From assembly GCF_900163625.1 (NCBI RefSeq), contig NZ_FUIE01000049.1, positions 62,001 to 126,000 of the forward strand: 64,000 bases of DNA. Reading direction: 5' to 3'. Shown in pieces: positions 32,355-40,547 of the stretch. This DNA is from Brevundimonas diminuta 3F5N. GTDB lineage: Bacteria > Pseudomonadota > Alphaproteobacteria > Caulobacterales > Caulobacteraceae. The notes under the pieces are model-generated. The model saw only the letters and a program-made list of their open reading frames with translations, was not told the origin of the DNA and did not search any database. The stretch's first letter is position 1. Each line of letters starts with the position of its first letter. A program made the position numbers and the translations under genes.

Positions 32355-33041
32355 ATGGCCGCCGTCCGACCTCAGATTCTCGTCATCGACGACGAGCCCC
32401 AGATCCACCGCTTCCTGTCCCCGGCGCTGGACGCCGCCGGCTATGAGCCGCGCCGCGCCGACAGCGGTCAGGAGGGCCTGCGCGGCATCGCCCTGTGGAG
32501 CCCCGACGCCGTGGTGCTGGATCTCGGCCTGCCCGACATGGACGGCAAGGACGTGCTGGCCCGCGCCCGCGAATTCTACGCCGGTCCCATCATCATCCTG
32601 TCAGCGCGCGACAAGGAGGCCGAGAAGATCGCGGCCCTCGACCTGGGCGCCAACGACTATGTCGAAAAGCCCTTCGGCGTCGGCGAACTGCTGGCCCGAT
32701 TGCGCGCCAACCTGCGTCAGGCGCCGCGCGCCGAGGCGGCGGGGCCTCTGACGGCGGGTGAGGTGGTTATCGACCTGGAGCGGCGCCACATCACTCGTGC
32801 AGGCGAGGCTGTCCGCGTGACGCCCAAGGAATACGATGTGCTGGCCCATCTGGTGCGCAACGCCGGCAAGGTCGTCGGCCACCGCGACCTGTTGACCGCC
32901 GTCTGGGGCAAGGCCCACGCCGAAGACACCCAATATCTGCGCGTCGTCATCGGCCAACTGCGTCAGAAACTGGAGGTTGATCCGGCTCAGCCGCGCTTGA
33001 TCCTGACGGAGCCCGGCGTGGGGTATCGCCTGGCGGACTAA
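32355..33041 (+). CDS. kdpE: KdpE response regulator
   Basis: A 228-residue OmpR-type regulator: receiver domain with DDEPQ (about 12), phosphoacceptor Asp in VVLDLGLPDMDG, the conserved Lys in DYVEKPFGVGEL, then a winged helix ending in VIGQLRQKLEVD and LTEPGVGYRL. It activates the kdp operon when K+ is low. It is the last gene of the operon; a large hairpin follows. Confidence 0.96.
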   Translation: MAAVRPQILVIDDEPQIHRFLSPALDAAGYEPRRADSGQEGLRGIALWSPDAVVLDLGLPDMDGKDVLARAREFYAGPIIILSARDKEAEKIAALDLGANDYVEKPFGVGELLARLRANLRQAPRAEAAGPLTAGEVVIDLERRHITRAGEAVRVTPKEYDVLAHLVRNAGKVVGHRDLLTAVWGKAHAEDTQYLRVVIGQLRQKLEVDPAQPRLILTEPGVGYRLAD

Positions 33042-33081
33042 CCCCGCGTCTGTGGCGGGTATGGCCCCTACAGTTTCACTC

Positions 33082-33115
33082 GGTTCAGGCGGCGATGCGC
33101 ACCGCCGCCTGAACC
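33082..33115. terminator. Bidirectional terminator-like hairpin between kdpE and copC
   Basis: Inverted repeat GGTTCAGGCGGCG / CGCCGCCTGAACC (13-bp stem, 8-base loop) in the 91-base gap between two convergent genes. No strong T-run is seen on either side. Confidence 0.6.
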
Positions 33116-33132
33116 GCTTGTGTCGAAGCCTC

Positions 33133-33519
33133 CTAGTGGACCATGAAGCGGGCGGAGCCGCTCATCCGGTGGCCGTCCGGTCCTTCAGCAGTCCAGGCGG
33201 CCGCATAGCTTCCCGGCGCCAGACGCGGCAGGGGCGCGCTGACGGTTCGTGCAGCGGGAGCGGACGGCGCCGTGACGGTAATCGGCGCTCGTCCCTGGGC
33301 CGTCAGGGTGACGGTTTTGAGCGTCATCGGGTGCGGAAAAGTCACGCTGAAGCGCTCGGGCGAGCCGTGCGTCATGGCGCCGTCGGCTGGGCTGGTGACG
33401 ATGCCCGAAGCCTTCGCCTGCGAGCCGCCATGTCGGGCATGACCGGCGTGCGGGTCTTGAGCAGCGACTACGCCGGCCACGGAGGCCAGCACAGCGGTGA
33501 GAACCAGAGTTTTCAGCAT
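33133..33519 (-). CDS. copC: Copper-binding periplasmic protein CopC (with copAB)
   Basis: About 128 residues; signal peptide cleaved near VVAAQ. The mature start has DPHAGHARHGG, which adds a His-rich arm, then the CopC beta-sandwich with SPADGAM, RFSVTFPHPMTLKTV, and the closing WTAEGPDGHRMSGSARFMV. The final DGHxMxG motif is typical of CopC. The ATG at 33519 has AAGGAAG upstream. It is the third gene after copA and copB; a second CopC is encoded at 39169-39531. Confidence 0.85.
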   Translation of the reverse strand: MLKTLVLTAVLASVAGVVAAQDPHAGHARHGGSQAKASGIVTSPADGAMTHGSPERFSVTFPHPMTLKTVTLTAQGRAPITVTAPSAPAARTVSAPLPRLAPGSYAAAWTAEGPDGHRMSGSARFMVH

Positions 33520-33540
33520 GACCAATCTTCCTTTCAGATC

Positions 33541-34887
33541 TTAAAACCAGGCCTTGATGCCGACGACGAAGCGCGTGTCTTCGGGATCCTGGCCTCTGGC
33601 CTTGGCGTAGTCGGCGGTGTCGCCCAGCGAACGGGTCCACTCGACGCCGACGTAGGGGGCGAACTCCTTGCGGATTTCATAGCGCAGACGAAGACCGGCG
33701 GTGACCGAGGTCAGGCCCGAGCCGATCTCAAGCTCCGGGATGTCGCTGGCCGACAGAGCCACTTCGATCGCCGGTTGCAGGATCCATTTCTGGGTGATGC
33801 GCTGATCGTACTCGGCCTCGGCGCGGGCGGTCAGATCGCCCTCGGTCGAGAGGAAGGCGGCGGCGCTCATCTCGAACCAGTAGGGCGCCACGCCCTGAAT
33901 GCCGACCGTCAGGTGAGTGGTGTCGTCGCCGTCAGGACGGAAGTCCTGGCGCACGCCCGCCTGCACGTCCCAGAAAGGGGCGATGGCGCGGCTGTAGAGG
34001 GCCTGAACCTCGACCTCGTGCAGCTTGCCGTCGATCTCGCCTTCGCCCTCGGTCTTCCACCAGAAGCGGTTGATGTCGCCGCCGGTCCAGCCTTGGGCGC
34101 CCCAGCTGTAGCCGTCTGCGCCGTCGCCGAAGCTGGCCTCGATGGAGTCGATCAGTACGGCCGTCGAGCGGATGTCGCCGTTCTCAGCCAGAAGCTGTTT
34201 GCGCGAGGCGGCCATGACGGCCGGATCGAACAACAGGTCGGCGGCGTGAGCCGGAGCCGAGCGAGCGGCGGCGGGAGGCGGGGTTTCGACCATGCGGCCG
34301 CCGACGGCGTCCACGCTGGTCGGAATGTTCGGCCCGCCGCGCGCGGCGCTCATGTCATGACCGGCGTGCGGGTCGGCCTGAGCCGGAGCCATGGCGTGGC
34401 CCGCGTGGGGATCTGCCGCAGCAGCGTCGTGTCCAGCGTGGCCGCTCATATCGTGCCCAGCGTGTGGGTCGGCCTGAGTCGCCTGAGCCGGAGCCATATC
34501 GTGGCCTGCATGGGGATCGGCCGGAGCGGCGGCGTGGCCGGCATGGCTGCTCATGTGGTGTCCAGCATGCGAGCCGGCGGGGGCCGCCTGGGCTGGAGCC
34601 ATATTGTGACCCGCATGGGGATCGGCCGGAGCAGCGCCGTGTCCAGCGTGGCCGCTCATATCATGACCGGCGTGCGGGTCAGCCTGAGCGCCGGCAGCGG
34701 CGCCATGCATCGGGCAGGTCTTACCGTCGCGCATCATGGGGCAGTCATGCGCGGGCTTGGCGGTCGGCGTCGTCGCCTGGGCGGCGGGAGCATGTCCCGC
34801 ATGACCCGCATGGCTCTGGGCCAAGGCGGGGCCGCCTGCGGCCAACATCAGGGGGGCGAGCGCCAGGGAGAGGGAAAGGGACTTCAC
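33541..34887 (-). CDS. copB: Copper resistance outer-membrane protein CopB with His-rich repeats
   Basis: A 448-residue protein: signal peptide (cut near ALAQ, 24), a long N-terminal metal-binding arm (about 25-180) with about twelve HAGH units and MxxM-type elements, then the CopB barrel (about 220-448) with SIEASFGDGADGYSWGAQGW and a C-terminal ..VVGIKAWF with terminal Phe. It probably binds Cu(I)/Cu(II) at the outer membrane. Its start overlaps copA (ATGA). The repeat arm is longer than usual and its DNA is nearly repetitive. Confidence 0.88.
   Translation of the reverse strand: MKSLSLSLALAPLMLAAGGPALAQSHAGHAGHAPAAQATTPTAKPAHDCPMMRDGKTCPMHGAAAGAQADPHAGHDMSGHAGHGAAPADPHAGHNMAPAQAAPAGSHAGHHMSSHAGHAAAPADPHAGHDMAPAQATQADPHAGHDMSGHAGHDAAAADPHAGHAMAPAQADPHAGHDMSAARGGPNIPTSVDAVGGRMVETPPPAAARSAPAHAADLLFDPAVMAASRKQLLAENGDIRSTAVLIDSIEASFGDGADGYSWGAQGWTGGDINRFWWKTEGEGEIDGKLHEVEVQALYSRAIAPFWDVQAGVRQDFRPDGDDTTHLTVGIQGVAPYWFEMSAAAFLSTEGDLTARAEAEYDQRITQKWILQPAIEVALSASDIPELEIGSGLTSVTAGLRLRYEIRKEFAPYVGVEWTRSLGDTADYAKARGQDPEDTRFVVGIKAWF
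34348..34683 (-). repeat. Degenerate tandem repeat encoding DPHAGHDM-type units
   Basis: Residues 69-180 of CopB consist of irregular copies of DPHAGHDM, SGHAGHGAAP and APAQA. At DNA level long blocks recur, for example CATGACCGGCGTGCGGGTC near 34353 and again near 34660. Such coding repeats can change length by slippage. Confidence 0.75.
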
Positions 34888-36668
34888 GAGGCGGCTCCAG
34901 CCAGCGGGCGAACGGTGACGACGTTGAACATGCCCGCGTGCATGTGCATCAGAAGGTGGCAGTGGAAGGCCCAGTCGCCGGGCGCGTCGGCGGTCAGGTC
35001 GAAGGTGACCTTGCCGCCGGGGGCGACGTTGACCGTGTGCTTCAGCGGCTGGTTGCCGTCGTGGCCGTTGACCAGCTCGAAGAAGTGGCCGTGCAGGTGG
35101 ATGGGGTGGGCCATCATGGTGTCGTTGACCAGGGTCACGCGCACTCGCTCATTCAGTTCGAAGCGGATCGGCTCGACCACTTCCGAGAATTTGCGACCGT
35201 CGAAGCCCCACATGAACCGCTCCATATTGCCGGTCAGGTGGATCTCCATGGTGCGTGAGGGCGTGCGAGTGTCCTTGTTCGGCGTCAGCGAGCGCAGGTC
35301 GGCATAGACCAGGACGCGGTGATCGACGTCATCCAGGCCCTGAGGCCGATCGGCCAGACGGTTGGACGGGGCGGGGGCGATGGCGTCCACGCCAACGCCG
35401 ACAGCCATGTCGGCAGGAGCGTTGTTCGGATCGCGCATGCTCATGCCCGAATGGTCCATCGGCGCAGCCGCGGCAGCGCCCGCAGCGGCGCCGTGACCCA
35501 TGGCCGCGTGGTCGGCGCCCGCAACGCTGTGCGCGCTGTGATCCATGCCGCCCATGCCCATGTCCTTCATGGTCAGGTTGGGAACCTTGCGCAGCGGCGG
35601 AACCTCGGCCGTCATGCCCATGCGCGGCGCCAGGGTGGCGCGTCCCATGCCTGAGCGATCAATGGCTTCGGAGACGATGGTGTAGGCGCGGTCCTCAAGC
35701 GGGCGGACGATGACGTCATAGGTCTCGGCGACCGAAATCTGGAACTCATCGACCTCGACCGGGCGAACGTTCTCGCCGTCGGCCTGAACTACGGTCATCG
35801 GCAGGCCGGGGATGCGGACGTTGAAGATCGACATGGCCGAAGCGTTGATGATGCGCAGACGCACGCGCTCGCCGGGCCGGAACAGGCCGGTCCAGTTCTC
35901 TTCCGGGCCATGGCCGTTGACCAGATAGGTGTAGGTCGTGCCGTTGACGTCCAGGATGTCGCGCGGGTCCATGCGCATCCCGCCCCACATCCGGCGCTCT
36001 TCCAGGTTCAGGCGATCCGAACCGTCCAGCAGGCCGGCCAGGGTCGTCTTCTGCATGTTGAAGTAGCCGGGGCTCTTCTTCAGCTTGTACAGGATTTCAT
36101 GCGGATGCAGGAAGCTCCAGTCCGACAGGACCAGGACGTGTTCACGGTCATAGGCGACCGGATCAGCGCCCGCCGGGTCGATGACGATGGGGCCGTAGTG
36201 GCCCATGGCCTCCTGAAGGCCCGAGTGGCTGTGATACCAATAGGTGCCCGACTGCTTGATCGGGAACTCATAGACAAAGGTCTCGCGCGGCTTGATGCCG
36301 GGGAAGCTGACGCCCGGCACGCCGTCCATCTGGAACGGCAGCAGCAGACCGTGCCAGTGGATCGAGGTATCCTCGTCCAGATTGTTGGTCACCGACAGAC
36401 GCACGTTCTGACCCTCGCGCATCCGCAGCAGCGGCGCGGGCAGCAGGCCGTTGACCATGAAGGCGTGGCCGGTGCGGCCGCCGACGGTGAAGCTGGCGTC
36501 GCCCACGCTCAGGTCGATGTTCGGCCCGGTCAGGGTCGGCAGGTCGGCGCGTAGGCCCGGCGATCCGGTCTGCGCCCATGCGGGCAGCAGGCCTTGGAGG
36601 CCCAGAATGCCGCCGCCCAGGGCGGCGCCTCGCAACAGGGTTCGACGGTCAAGTGATGTTGTCGCCAT
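34884..36668 (-). CDS. copA: Multicopper oxidase CopA
   Basis: About 594 residues, exported by a Tat signal (SLDRRTLLRGAALGGG). All four copper motifs are present: SIHWHGLLLP, YWYHSHSG, HPIHLHGHFFEL and HCHLLMHMHAGM. Between domains lies a Met/His-rich loop (MKDMGMGGMDHSAH..., MDHSGMSM) that is typical of CopA/PcoA. It oxidises Cu(I) in the periplasm. ATG 36668 gives the correct Tat signal; an in-frame TTG at 36677 is less likely. It is transcribed with copB and copC, and is preceded by the ECF sigma set. Confidence 0.95.
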   Translation of the reverse strand: MATTSLDRRTLLRGAALGGGILGLQGLLPAWAQTGSPGLRADLPTLTGPNIDLSVGDASFTVGGRTGHAFMVNGLLPAPLLRMREGQNVRLSVTNNLDEDTSIHWHGLLLPFQMDGVPGVSFPGIKPRETFVYEFPIKQSGTYWYHSHSGLQEAMGHYGPIVIDPAGADPVAYDREHVLVLSDWSFLHPHEILYKLKKSPGYFNMQKTTLAGLLDGSDRLNLEERRMWGGMRMDPRDILDVNGTTYTYLVNGHGPEENWTGLFRPGERVRLRIINASAMSIFNVRIPGLPMTVVQADGENVRPVEVDEFQISVAETYDVIVRPLEDRAYTIVSEAIDRSGMGRATLAPRMGMTAEVPPLRKVPNLTMKDMGMGGMDHSAHSVAGADHAAMGHGAAAGAAAAAPMDHSGMSMRDPNNAPADMAVGVGVDAIAPAPSNRLADRPQGLDDVDHRVLVYADLRSLTPNKDTRTPSRTMEIHLTGNMERFMWGFDGRKFSEVVEPIRFELNERVRVTLVNDTMMAHPIHLHGHFFELVNGHDGNQPLKHTVNVAPGGKVTFDLTADAPGDWAFHCHLLMHMHAGMFNVVTVRPLAGAAS

Positions 36669-36695
36669 GAAGTCCAAGTCTCAAGAAGCCGTTTG

Positions 36696-36709
36696 CCTTA
36701 GAAAGGCGT
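36696..36709 (-). promoter_or_regulatory. Shared motif upstream of copA
   Basis: Read on the minus strand it is ACGCCTTTCTAAGG, 28 bases before the copA start. The element at 38143-38156 upstream of cnrY differs at one of 14 positions. A candidate site for the copper regulator or for the ECF sigma factor. Confidence 0.45.
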
Positions 36710-36811
36710 GCGGGGAGGGGTCTGTTCAGGATACGCAGGCGACGCGGTCGCCCCTTGCATCACCGTTGCGGCAGGGCGCCGCAGCTTCGGACAGGGCGCG
36801 GCGACGGCGTC

Positions 36812-37366
36812 TTAGCGCCCCAGGGCCTGATTCAGTTTCTGTCGAGCACGCGCGATACGGGTCTCGACCGCCTTGGGCGTGACGCCCAGAACTTCAGCGA
36901 TCTCGGCATGGGAGCGGCCTTCAAGCGACGCCAGCAGGAGCGGCGCCTTGAGCGTGTCGGGCAGATTGGCCAGGGCCTGGTTCATTTCGGCCATGCGGCG
37001 GCGGTCGTCCAGTTGAGTTTCGGCTTCGGGCGCGTCTTCGCCTACGGCCATGGCTTCGGGCGTGTCCAGCCCCATGACGCCGCGCACGATGCGACGCACG
37101 GTGCGCTTGCGGCCCCAGTCGCGGCATTTGTTGATGGCGATCGAGCGCAACCAGGTTTCAAAGGACCGCGCCGGATCATAGCGTCGGATCGCCAGCCAGG
37201 CCGAAACATAAGTCTCCTGCAGCAGGTCGTAAGCCTCATCCGTGTCGCCGACATAGCGGCGGATAAAGCGATAGAGGTCGCCGCTGGTCGCCGCCATCAG
37301 GGCGGTGAAGGCTGTGCGGTCGCCGCGCGAGGCGCGCACCTCGTCTGTGTCCCCCCCGGCCGCCAC
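36812..37366 (-). CDS. ECF sigma factor (CnrH-type)
   Basis: A 184-residue sigma-70 family protein of the extracytoplasmic type: region 2 includes DLYRFIRRYVGDTDEAYDLLQETYVSAWLAIRRYDP and SFETWLRSIAINKCRDW; region 4 includes LPDTLKAPLLLASLEGRSHAEIAEVLGVTPKAVETRIARAR. The start is GTG 37366, seven bases after the upstream CnrX-like stop. It is third in a Y-X-H gene order and lies directly before copA, so it probably drives copper-resistance expression (inference). Confidence 0.88.
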   Translation of the reverse strand: MAAGGDTDEVRASRGDRTAFTALMAATSGDLYRFIRRYVGDTDEAYDLLQETYVSAWLAIRRYDPARSFETWLRSIAINKCRDWGRKRTVRRIVRGVMGLDTPEAMAVGEDAPEAETQLDDRRRMAEMNQALANLPDTLKAPLLLASLEGRSHAEIAEVLGVTPKAVETRIARARQKLNQALGR

Positions 37367-37373
37367 CTCAGCT

Positions 37374-37814
37374 TTACCGGGGCTCTTGCGTAAGGGCGCC
37401 GGCGATTTCCTTGTCGAAGATGCGAGCCTGTTCTGGCGTCAGAACCGCGCGCATCTCGAACACATGGGCGATGGTGGCCTTTTGCAAGGCGCCCATGGCG
37501 TCATGGAAGTGATCGACGGCGGCGCGAACCTCGGGGCTGTCGCCCTGACTGGCGGCGATGGCGTTGGCCAGTTCACGGTTGGCGGCACGCACGTCGGCTT
37601 CCAGCGTTTCACGTCGCAGGGTGAAATGTTCTTCGATTCCATCCAGGCGGGCGTCCTGATCTGCGGTCAGGTCCAACTTCTGATGCACGATATCGTGCAC
37701 GCTGGGGGTCTCGTGCTGCTTCATCATCCAGCCTGCGGCCAGCCAGGCGGCGGCGCCGCTGGCCAGGGCGGCCAGCACCACGGTCAGGGCGATGGACTTC
37801 CAGTTGGCGATCAT
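37374..37814 (-). CDS. Periplasmic metal sensor (CnrX/Spy-like)
   Basis: A 146-residue protein with one N-terminal transmembrane anchor (about 7-30) and a periplasmic helical hairpin: HQKLDLTADQDARLDGIEEHFTLRRETLE, then VDHFHDAMGALQKATIAHVFEMRAVLTPEQARIFD. The helices, His and Met residues, and LTPEQ end match the metal-resistance CnrX-type family (PF13801). It would sense metal and release the sigma factor. The start overlaps the preceding CnrY-like gene (ATGA). Confidence 0.8.
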   Translation of the reverse strand: MIANWKSIALTVVLAALASGAAAWLAAGWMMKQHETPSVHDIVHQKLDLTADQDARLDGIEEHFTLRRETLEADVRAANRELANAIAASQGDSPEVRAAVDHFHDAMGALQKATIAHVFEMRAVLTPEQARIFDKEIAGALTQEPR

Positions 37815-38092
37815 CCGCCGACCTCGAAGCGGGTCATCGGCGACAGACCAGCAGAGACGCTGAAGACCTGGATGTCGGAGTGGTTGGGCTTGAACGCCTG
37901 GCCCAGCATGCCGCCGTTCGTCACGCCGACCAGCAGGGCCACAGCCATGACCGCCAGGCGCACCTGCCCCGAACGGCGTTGCTCCTGACGCTCTTCGATC
38001 CGGCGCCAGACCTGGTTCTCCAGCCCCGCCAACCGCAAGGTTTCATCAGCTGGAAACGGTGTCGCCAGGATGCGGTCGATGTCTTTTGTCAT
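37811..38092 (-). CDS. CnrY-like anti-sigma factor
   Basis: A 93-residue protein: a cytoplasmic N-terminal half (MTKDIDRILATPFPADETLRLAGLENQVWRRIEERQE), one transmembrane helix (about 46-66: VRLAVMAVALLVGVTNGGML) and a short periplasmic tail. Size, topology and gene position before the X sensor and H sigma factor match the CnrY anti-sigma type. ATG 38092 has AGGTGCAG upstream. The assignment rests mainly on context and topology. Confidence 0.68.
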   Translation of the reverse strand: MTKDIDRILATPFPADETLRLAGLENQVWRRIEERQEQRRSGQVRLAVMAVALLVGVTNGGMLGQAFKPNHSDIQVFSVSAGLSPMTRFEVGG

Positions 38093-38142
38093 TCTGCACC
38101 TTTCGCGGGCCCTGTCCTTCATACGCGAGACGACGCGCCTTC

Positions 38143-38167
38143 CCTTGGAAAGGCGTCTGAAAGGCGT
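38143..38167 (-). promoter_or_regulatory. Shared motif and tandem half-repeat upstream of cnrY
   Basis: On the minus strand ACGCCTTTCCAAGG (38156-38143) matches the copA motif in 13 of 14 bases. ACGCCTTTC occurs again at 38167-38159, exactly 11 bases away. Further upstream GGAACC (about 38190) and TGCGTA (about 38170) could be ECF-type -35/-10 elements. Confidence 0.45.
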
Positions 38168-38261
38168 ACGCATCCAGGGCGTATGGTTCCAATCGTTGTA
38201 ATCCCTACGCCATGTCGGGGCTGTGACGAAAGCGGTTGAGCATCACGGCCCCGACTTGACG

Positions 38262-39167
38262 TCAGAGCGAGGCGGGCGGCGGCTGAACGCCCATGACCGC
38301 CACGATGGCCAGGATCGTTAGCGCCAGGGCGAACTCGACCACCAGACTCTTCTTCAGGTGCAGCATGGCCTGGCCGGCATCATGAGCCATCAACGGCGCC
38401 AGACGGAAGCGGTTGGTCGCCGCCAGACAAACCATCAGCCCGAACAACGCCAGTTTGATCGTCAGCAGCACGCCGTAGGGGCTGTCGCCCAGGCTCAGCG
38501 CCTTCGACAGGCCGACCAGATAGGCGCTGTTGATCAGGCCCGTTACAATCAGGGCGCCGACCGCCGCCGTACCGACCCCGGCGAAGCCGGTCAGACTGCG
38601 CGCCATCCCGGCGTCCCAGGCGGGATCGCCCGACGGTCGGCGAACGATCAGGACAGCAAAGGCCGCAAGGGCGCCGACCCAGACGGAGGCCGCCACGGCA
38701 TGCACGATGTCCGAGGCCAGATGGAGCATATGCCCCGGCCCTTGCGTCGCCGCGCCGTGGCCGGTCCAGGAGAAACTGGCCGAGACGGCCACGCCCAGCA
38801 GCGTCAGCAGACTCCACATCAGGCGCTCTGGCCGCAGCAGCAAGGCCGCGCCCAGAGCCAGGGCGGCCGCCAGAGTCCGCACGACCAGCGCCTTGCCCAA
38901 TCCCATGCCTGTGACCATGAAGGCCAGGGCTTCAGGCTTGAACGCTTCGCTCAGCGAGCCCGCCATCACGGCGGTCTGAGCCACCAGGGCGACGGGCGCG
39001 GCCAGTATCAGGACCGCCGCCGCCCAGGCCGTCGCCGGACGCGGCCAGCTCAGGCCCAGCGGCTCGACGGCGCGCGCGCTGTAGAGCATGAAGGCAGGCA
39101 TGCCGAGCAGCACCGCCCCGGCAGCGTATTGCACGCCGCGCAGGACGATGATCCAGACCTCGACCAT
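38262..39167 (-). CDS. copD: Copper resistance inner-membrane protein CopD
   Basis: A 301-residue protein with eight predicted helices. Family features include SWTGHGAATQGPGHMLHLASDIVHAVAASVWVGAL (His residues in helices) and LIVTGLINSAYLVG, as in CopD/PcoD. It is thought to move copper from CopC into the cytoplasm. It follows copC2 on the same strand by one base, so the two are cotranscribed. Confidence 0.9.
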   Translation of the reverse strand: MVEVWIIVLRGVQYAAGAVLLGMPAFMLYSARAVEPLGLSWPRPATAWAAAVLILAAPVALVAQTAVMAGSLSEAFKPEALAFMVTGMGLGKALVVRTLAAALALGAALLLRPERLMWSLLTLLGVAVSASFSWTGHGAATQGPGHMLHLASDIVHAVAASVWVGALAAFAVLIVRRPSGDPAWDAGMARSLTGFAGVGTAAVGALIVTGLINSAYLVGLSKALSLGDSPYGVLLTIKLALFGLMVCLAATNRFRLAPLMAHDAGQAMLHLKKSLVVEFALALTILAIVAVMGVQPPPASL

Positions 39168-39168
39168 C

Positions 39169-39531
39169 TCAGCGAACTGTGAAGTCGTAGCTGCCGGTCA
39201 TGCGGTGTCCGTCAGTGGAGGCGATGCGCCAGTTGACGATATAGGAGCCGGCGGCCAGCGGGCGCGCCAGGGTTCCGGTGATGGTCTTGCCGTCCTGGCT
39301 GACCTGGGTCCGGACCGTCGCCTTGGCGCCGGCGGCGTTGACCACGTCGAAACTGGAAAAAGCCGGGGCTACGCGATCGCTGAAGGTCAGGGTCACCACA
39401 CGCGGCGACGCCACGGACGACTTGGCCGCCGGCGTGGCGCTGACCAGGCGAGCGTGCGCCGCCGCCGGGGCAGCTGACAACAGGACAGCGGCAGAGACGG
39501 CGATGAAGGGAAGGGGGGACAAGGTGGACAT
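39169..39531 (-). CDS. copC: Second CopC periplasmic copper protein (with copD)
   Basis: About 120 residues. Signal peptide ends in APAAAHARLV, leaving an N-terminal His as the first residue, the classical Cu(II) ligand. The fold ends in NWRIASTDGHRMTGSYDFTV with the DGHxMxG motif. ATG 39531 is preceded by GGAGACG. Unlike the copy at 33133, it has no His-rich arm. It forms a copC-copD pair. Confidence 0.88.
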   Translation of the reverse strand: MSTLSPLPFIAVSAAVLLSAAPAAAHARLVSATPAAKSSVASPRVVTLTFSDRVAPAFSSFDVVNAAGAKATVRTQVSQDGKTITGTLARPLAAGSYIVNWRIASTDGHRMTGSYDFTVR

Positions 39532-39610
39532 GATCGTCTCCAGATGGAGGCCGTTGAGGCCCTGAAGACAGTTACGGACGAAACCCACGACACCCTCAGG
39601 CATCGCATCA

Positions 39611-39730
39611 ATGCCGAGCAAAATTCGACGAGGCGGAGACGACGCCTTGTTTGAGGGCGACTGGCACCATCATCCGTCGTCAGCAGACGAGGCCCCCTGG
39701 CATACCTGGGGCAAGCGGGAGGCGTGTGGC
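39611..39730 (+). pseudogene. Possible truncated small ORF interrupted by the IS
   Basis: A 40-codon frame starting MPSKIRRGGDDALFEGDWHH runs into the left end of the IS6-family element at 39731. It has a His/Trp-rich stretch and could be the start of a gene cut by the insertion, but no continuation was found on the other side of the IS (from 40548). Weak call. Confidence 0.2.
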
Positions 39731-39747
39731 GGTGCTGTCAGTCTAAC
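39731..39747. repeat. IS6 left inverted repeat
   Basis: GGTGCTGTCAGTCTAAC; pairs with the right end at 40531-40547 at 15 of 17 positions. Confidence 0.85.
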
Positions 39748-39801
39748 GATAAAGGTGCTCCACTTCGAAGGCTGCAAGCCATTGGTGGTGTGGGCGATTT
39801 T

Positions 39802-40494
39802 ATGAAGCCTCTATCTTTTAAGCGACATCGTTTTCCAGCTGAGGTGATACGTCATGCCGTGTGGCTGTACTTTCGTTTCAGCTTGAGCTTCCGCGACGTC
39901 GAGGAACTGATGGCGCAACGCGGAATTGACGTCAGCTACGAAACGATCCGGTGCTGGACGATCAAGTTCGGGCCTCTGATTGCACGGCGGCTCAAGAAGA
40001 GGAGAGTGCCTCCGACAGGCCGTTGGCATCTCGATGAAATGGTCTGCAAGATCGGAGGACGGCGCATGTATCTGTGGCGCGCAGTCGACGACGAAGGCGA
40101 GGTTTTAGACGTCGTTGTCCAGCGCCGGCGGGACACAGAGGCGGCCTTGAAGCTGATCAAACGTCTTTTACGTAACCAACCTGTCGAGCCGGAAACCATC
40201 ACAACGGATGGGTTGGCCTCGTACGGCGCGGCACTCGATCAGTTGGAACTGCGCCATCTGCATCGCCCTGGCAGGCTTCGTGACAACAACCGCGTTGAGA
40301 ACTCGCATCTGCCGATCCGACGACGGGAACGACAGCAGCAGAGGTTCAAATCCCAAGCCTCAGCCCAGAGATTTCTCACAACCCACGCAGCGATCTACAA
40401 TACCTTCAACATCCAACGCCATTTTATCAGCAGATCCATACTTCGTCGTTTTCGCGTCGATGCAGATACCGCTTGGGTGGCGGCTGTCGCTTGA
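39802..40494 (+). CDS. IS6-family DDE transposase
   Basis: A 230-residue transposase: N-terminal HTH region (SFRDVEELMAQRGIDVSYETIRCW), DDE core with Asp in WHLDEM, Asp in TTDGLASYG and Glu in DNNRVENSHLPIRRRER. All three catalytic residues are present, so it appears active. ATG 39802 starts the conserved domain; upstream in-frame codons overlap the left terminal repeat and are excluded. Confidence 0.93.
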   Translation: MKPLSFKRHRFPAEVIRHAVWLYFRFSLSFRDVEELMAQRGIDVSYETIRCWTIKFGPLIARRLKKRRVPPTGRWHLDEMVCKIGGRRMYLWRAVDDEGEVLDVVVQRRRDTEAALKLIKRLLRNQPVEPETITTDGLASYGAALDQLELRHLHRPGRLRDNNRVENSHLPIRRRERQQQRFKSQASAQRFLTTHAAIYNTFNIQRHFISRSILRRFRVDADTAWVAAVA

Positions 40495-40530
40495 AAATGA
40501 CCAGGGTAGGGTGGTTCTCAACCGGGTTCA

Positions 40531-40547
40531 GTTAACCTGACAGCACC
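40531..40547. repeat. IS6 right inverted repeat
   Basis: GTTAACCTGACAGCACC, the reverse complement of the left end with two mismatches. Confidence 0.85.

Larger units (their letters stand above)
39731..40547 (+). mobile_element. IS6-family insertion sequence (complete)
   Basis: An 817-base element bounded by terminal inverted repeats (17 bases, 15 matching), containing one complete transposase gene (39802-40494). Length, single DDE ORF, and inverted repeats are typical of IS6/IS26-type elements. No 8-base target duplication is visible (CGTGTGGC left versus GGCGAGGG right), which fits either replicative cointegrate rearrangement or loss of one flank. It lies directly between the copper genes and the first accessory region. 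Confidence 0.88.

Noticed and set aside
34348..34683. Possible CRISPR array
   Set aside because: Repeats are coding, irregular in spacing, and in frame with CopB; no cas genes.
33052..35307. 751-codon plus-strand frame with repeats
   Set aside because: Antisense to copC, copB and copA; repeats reflect the HAGH coding repeats.
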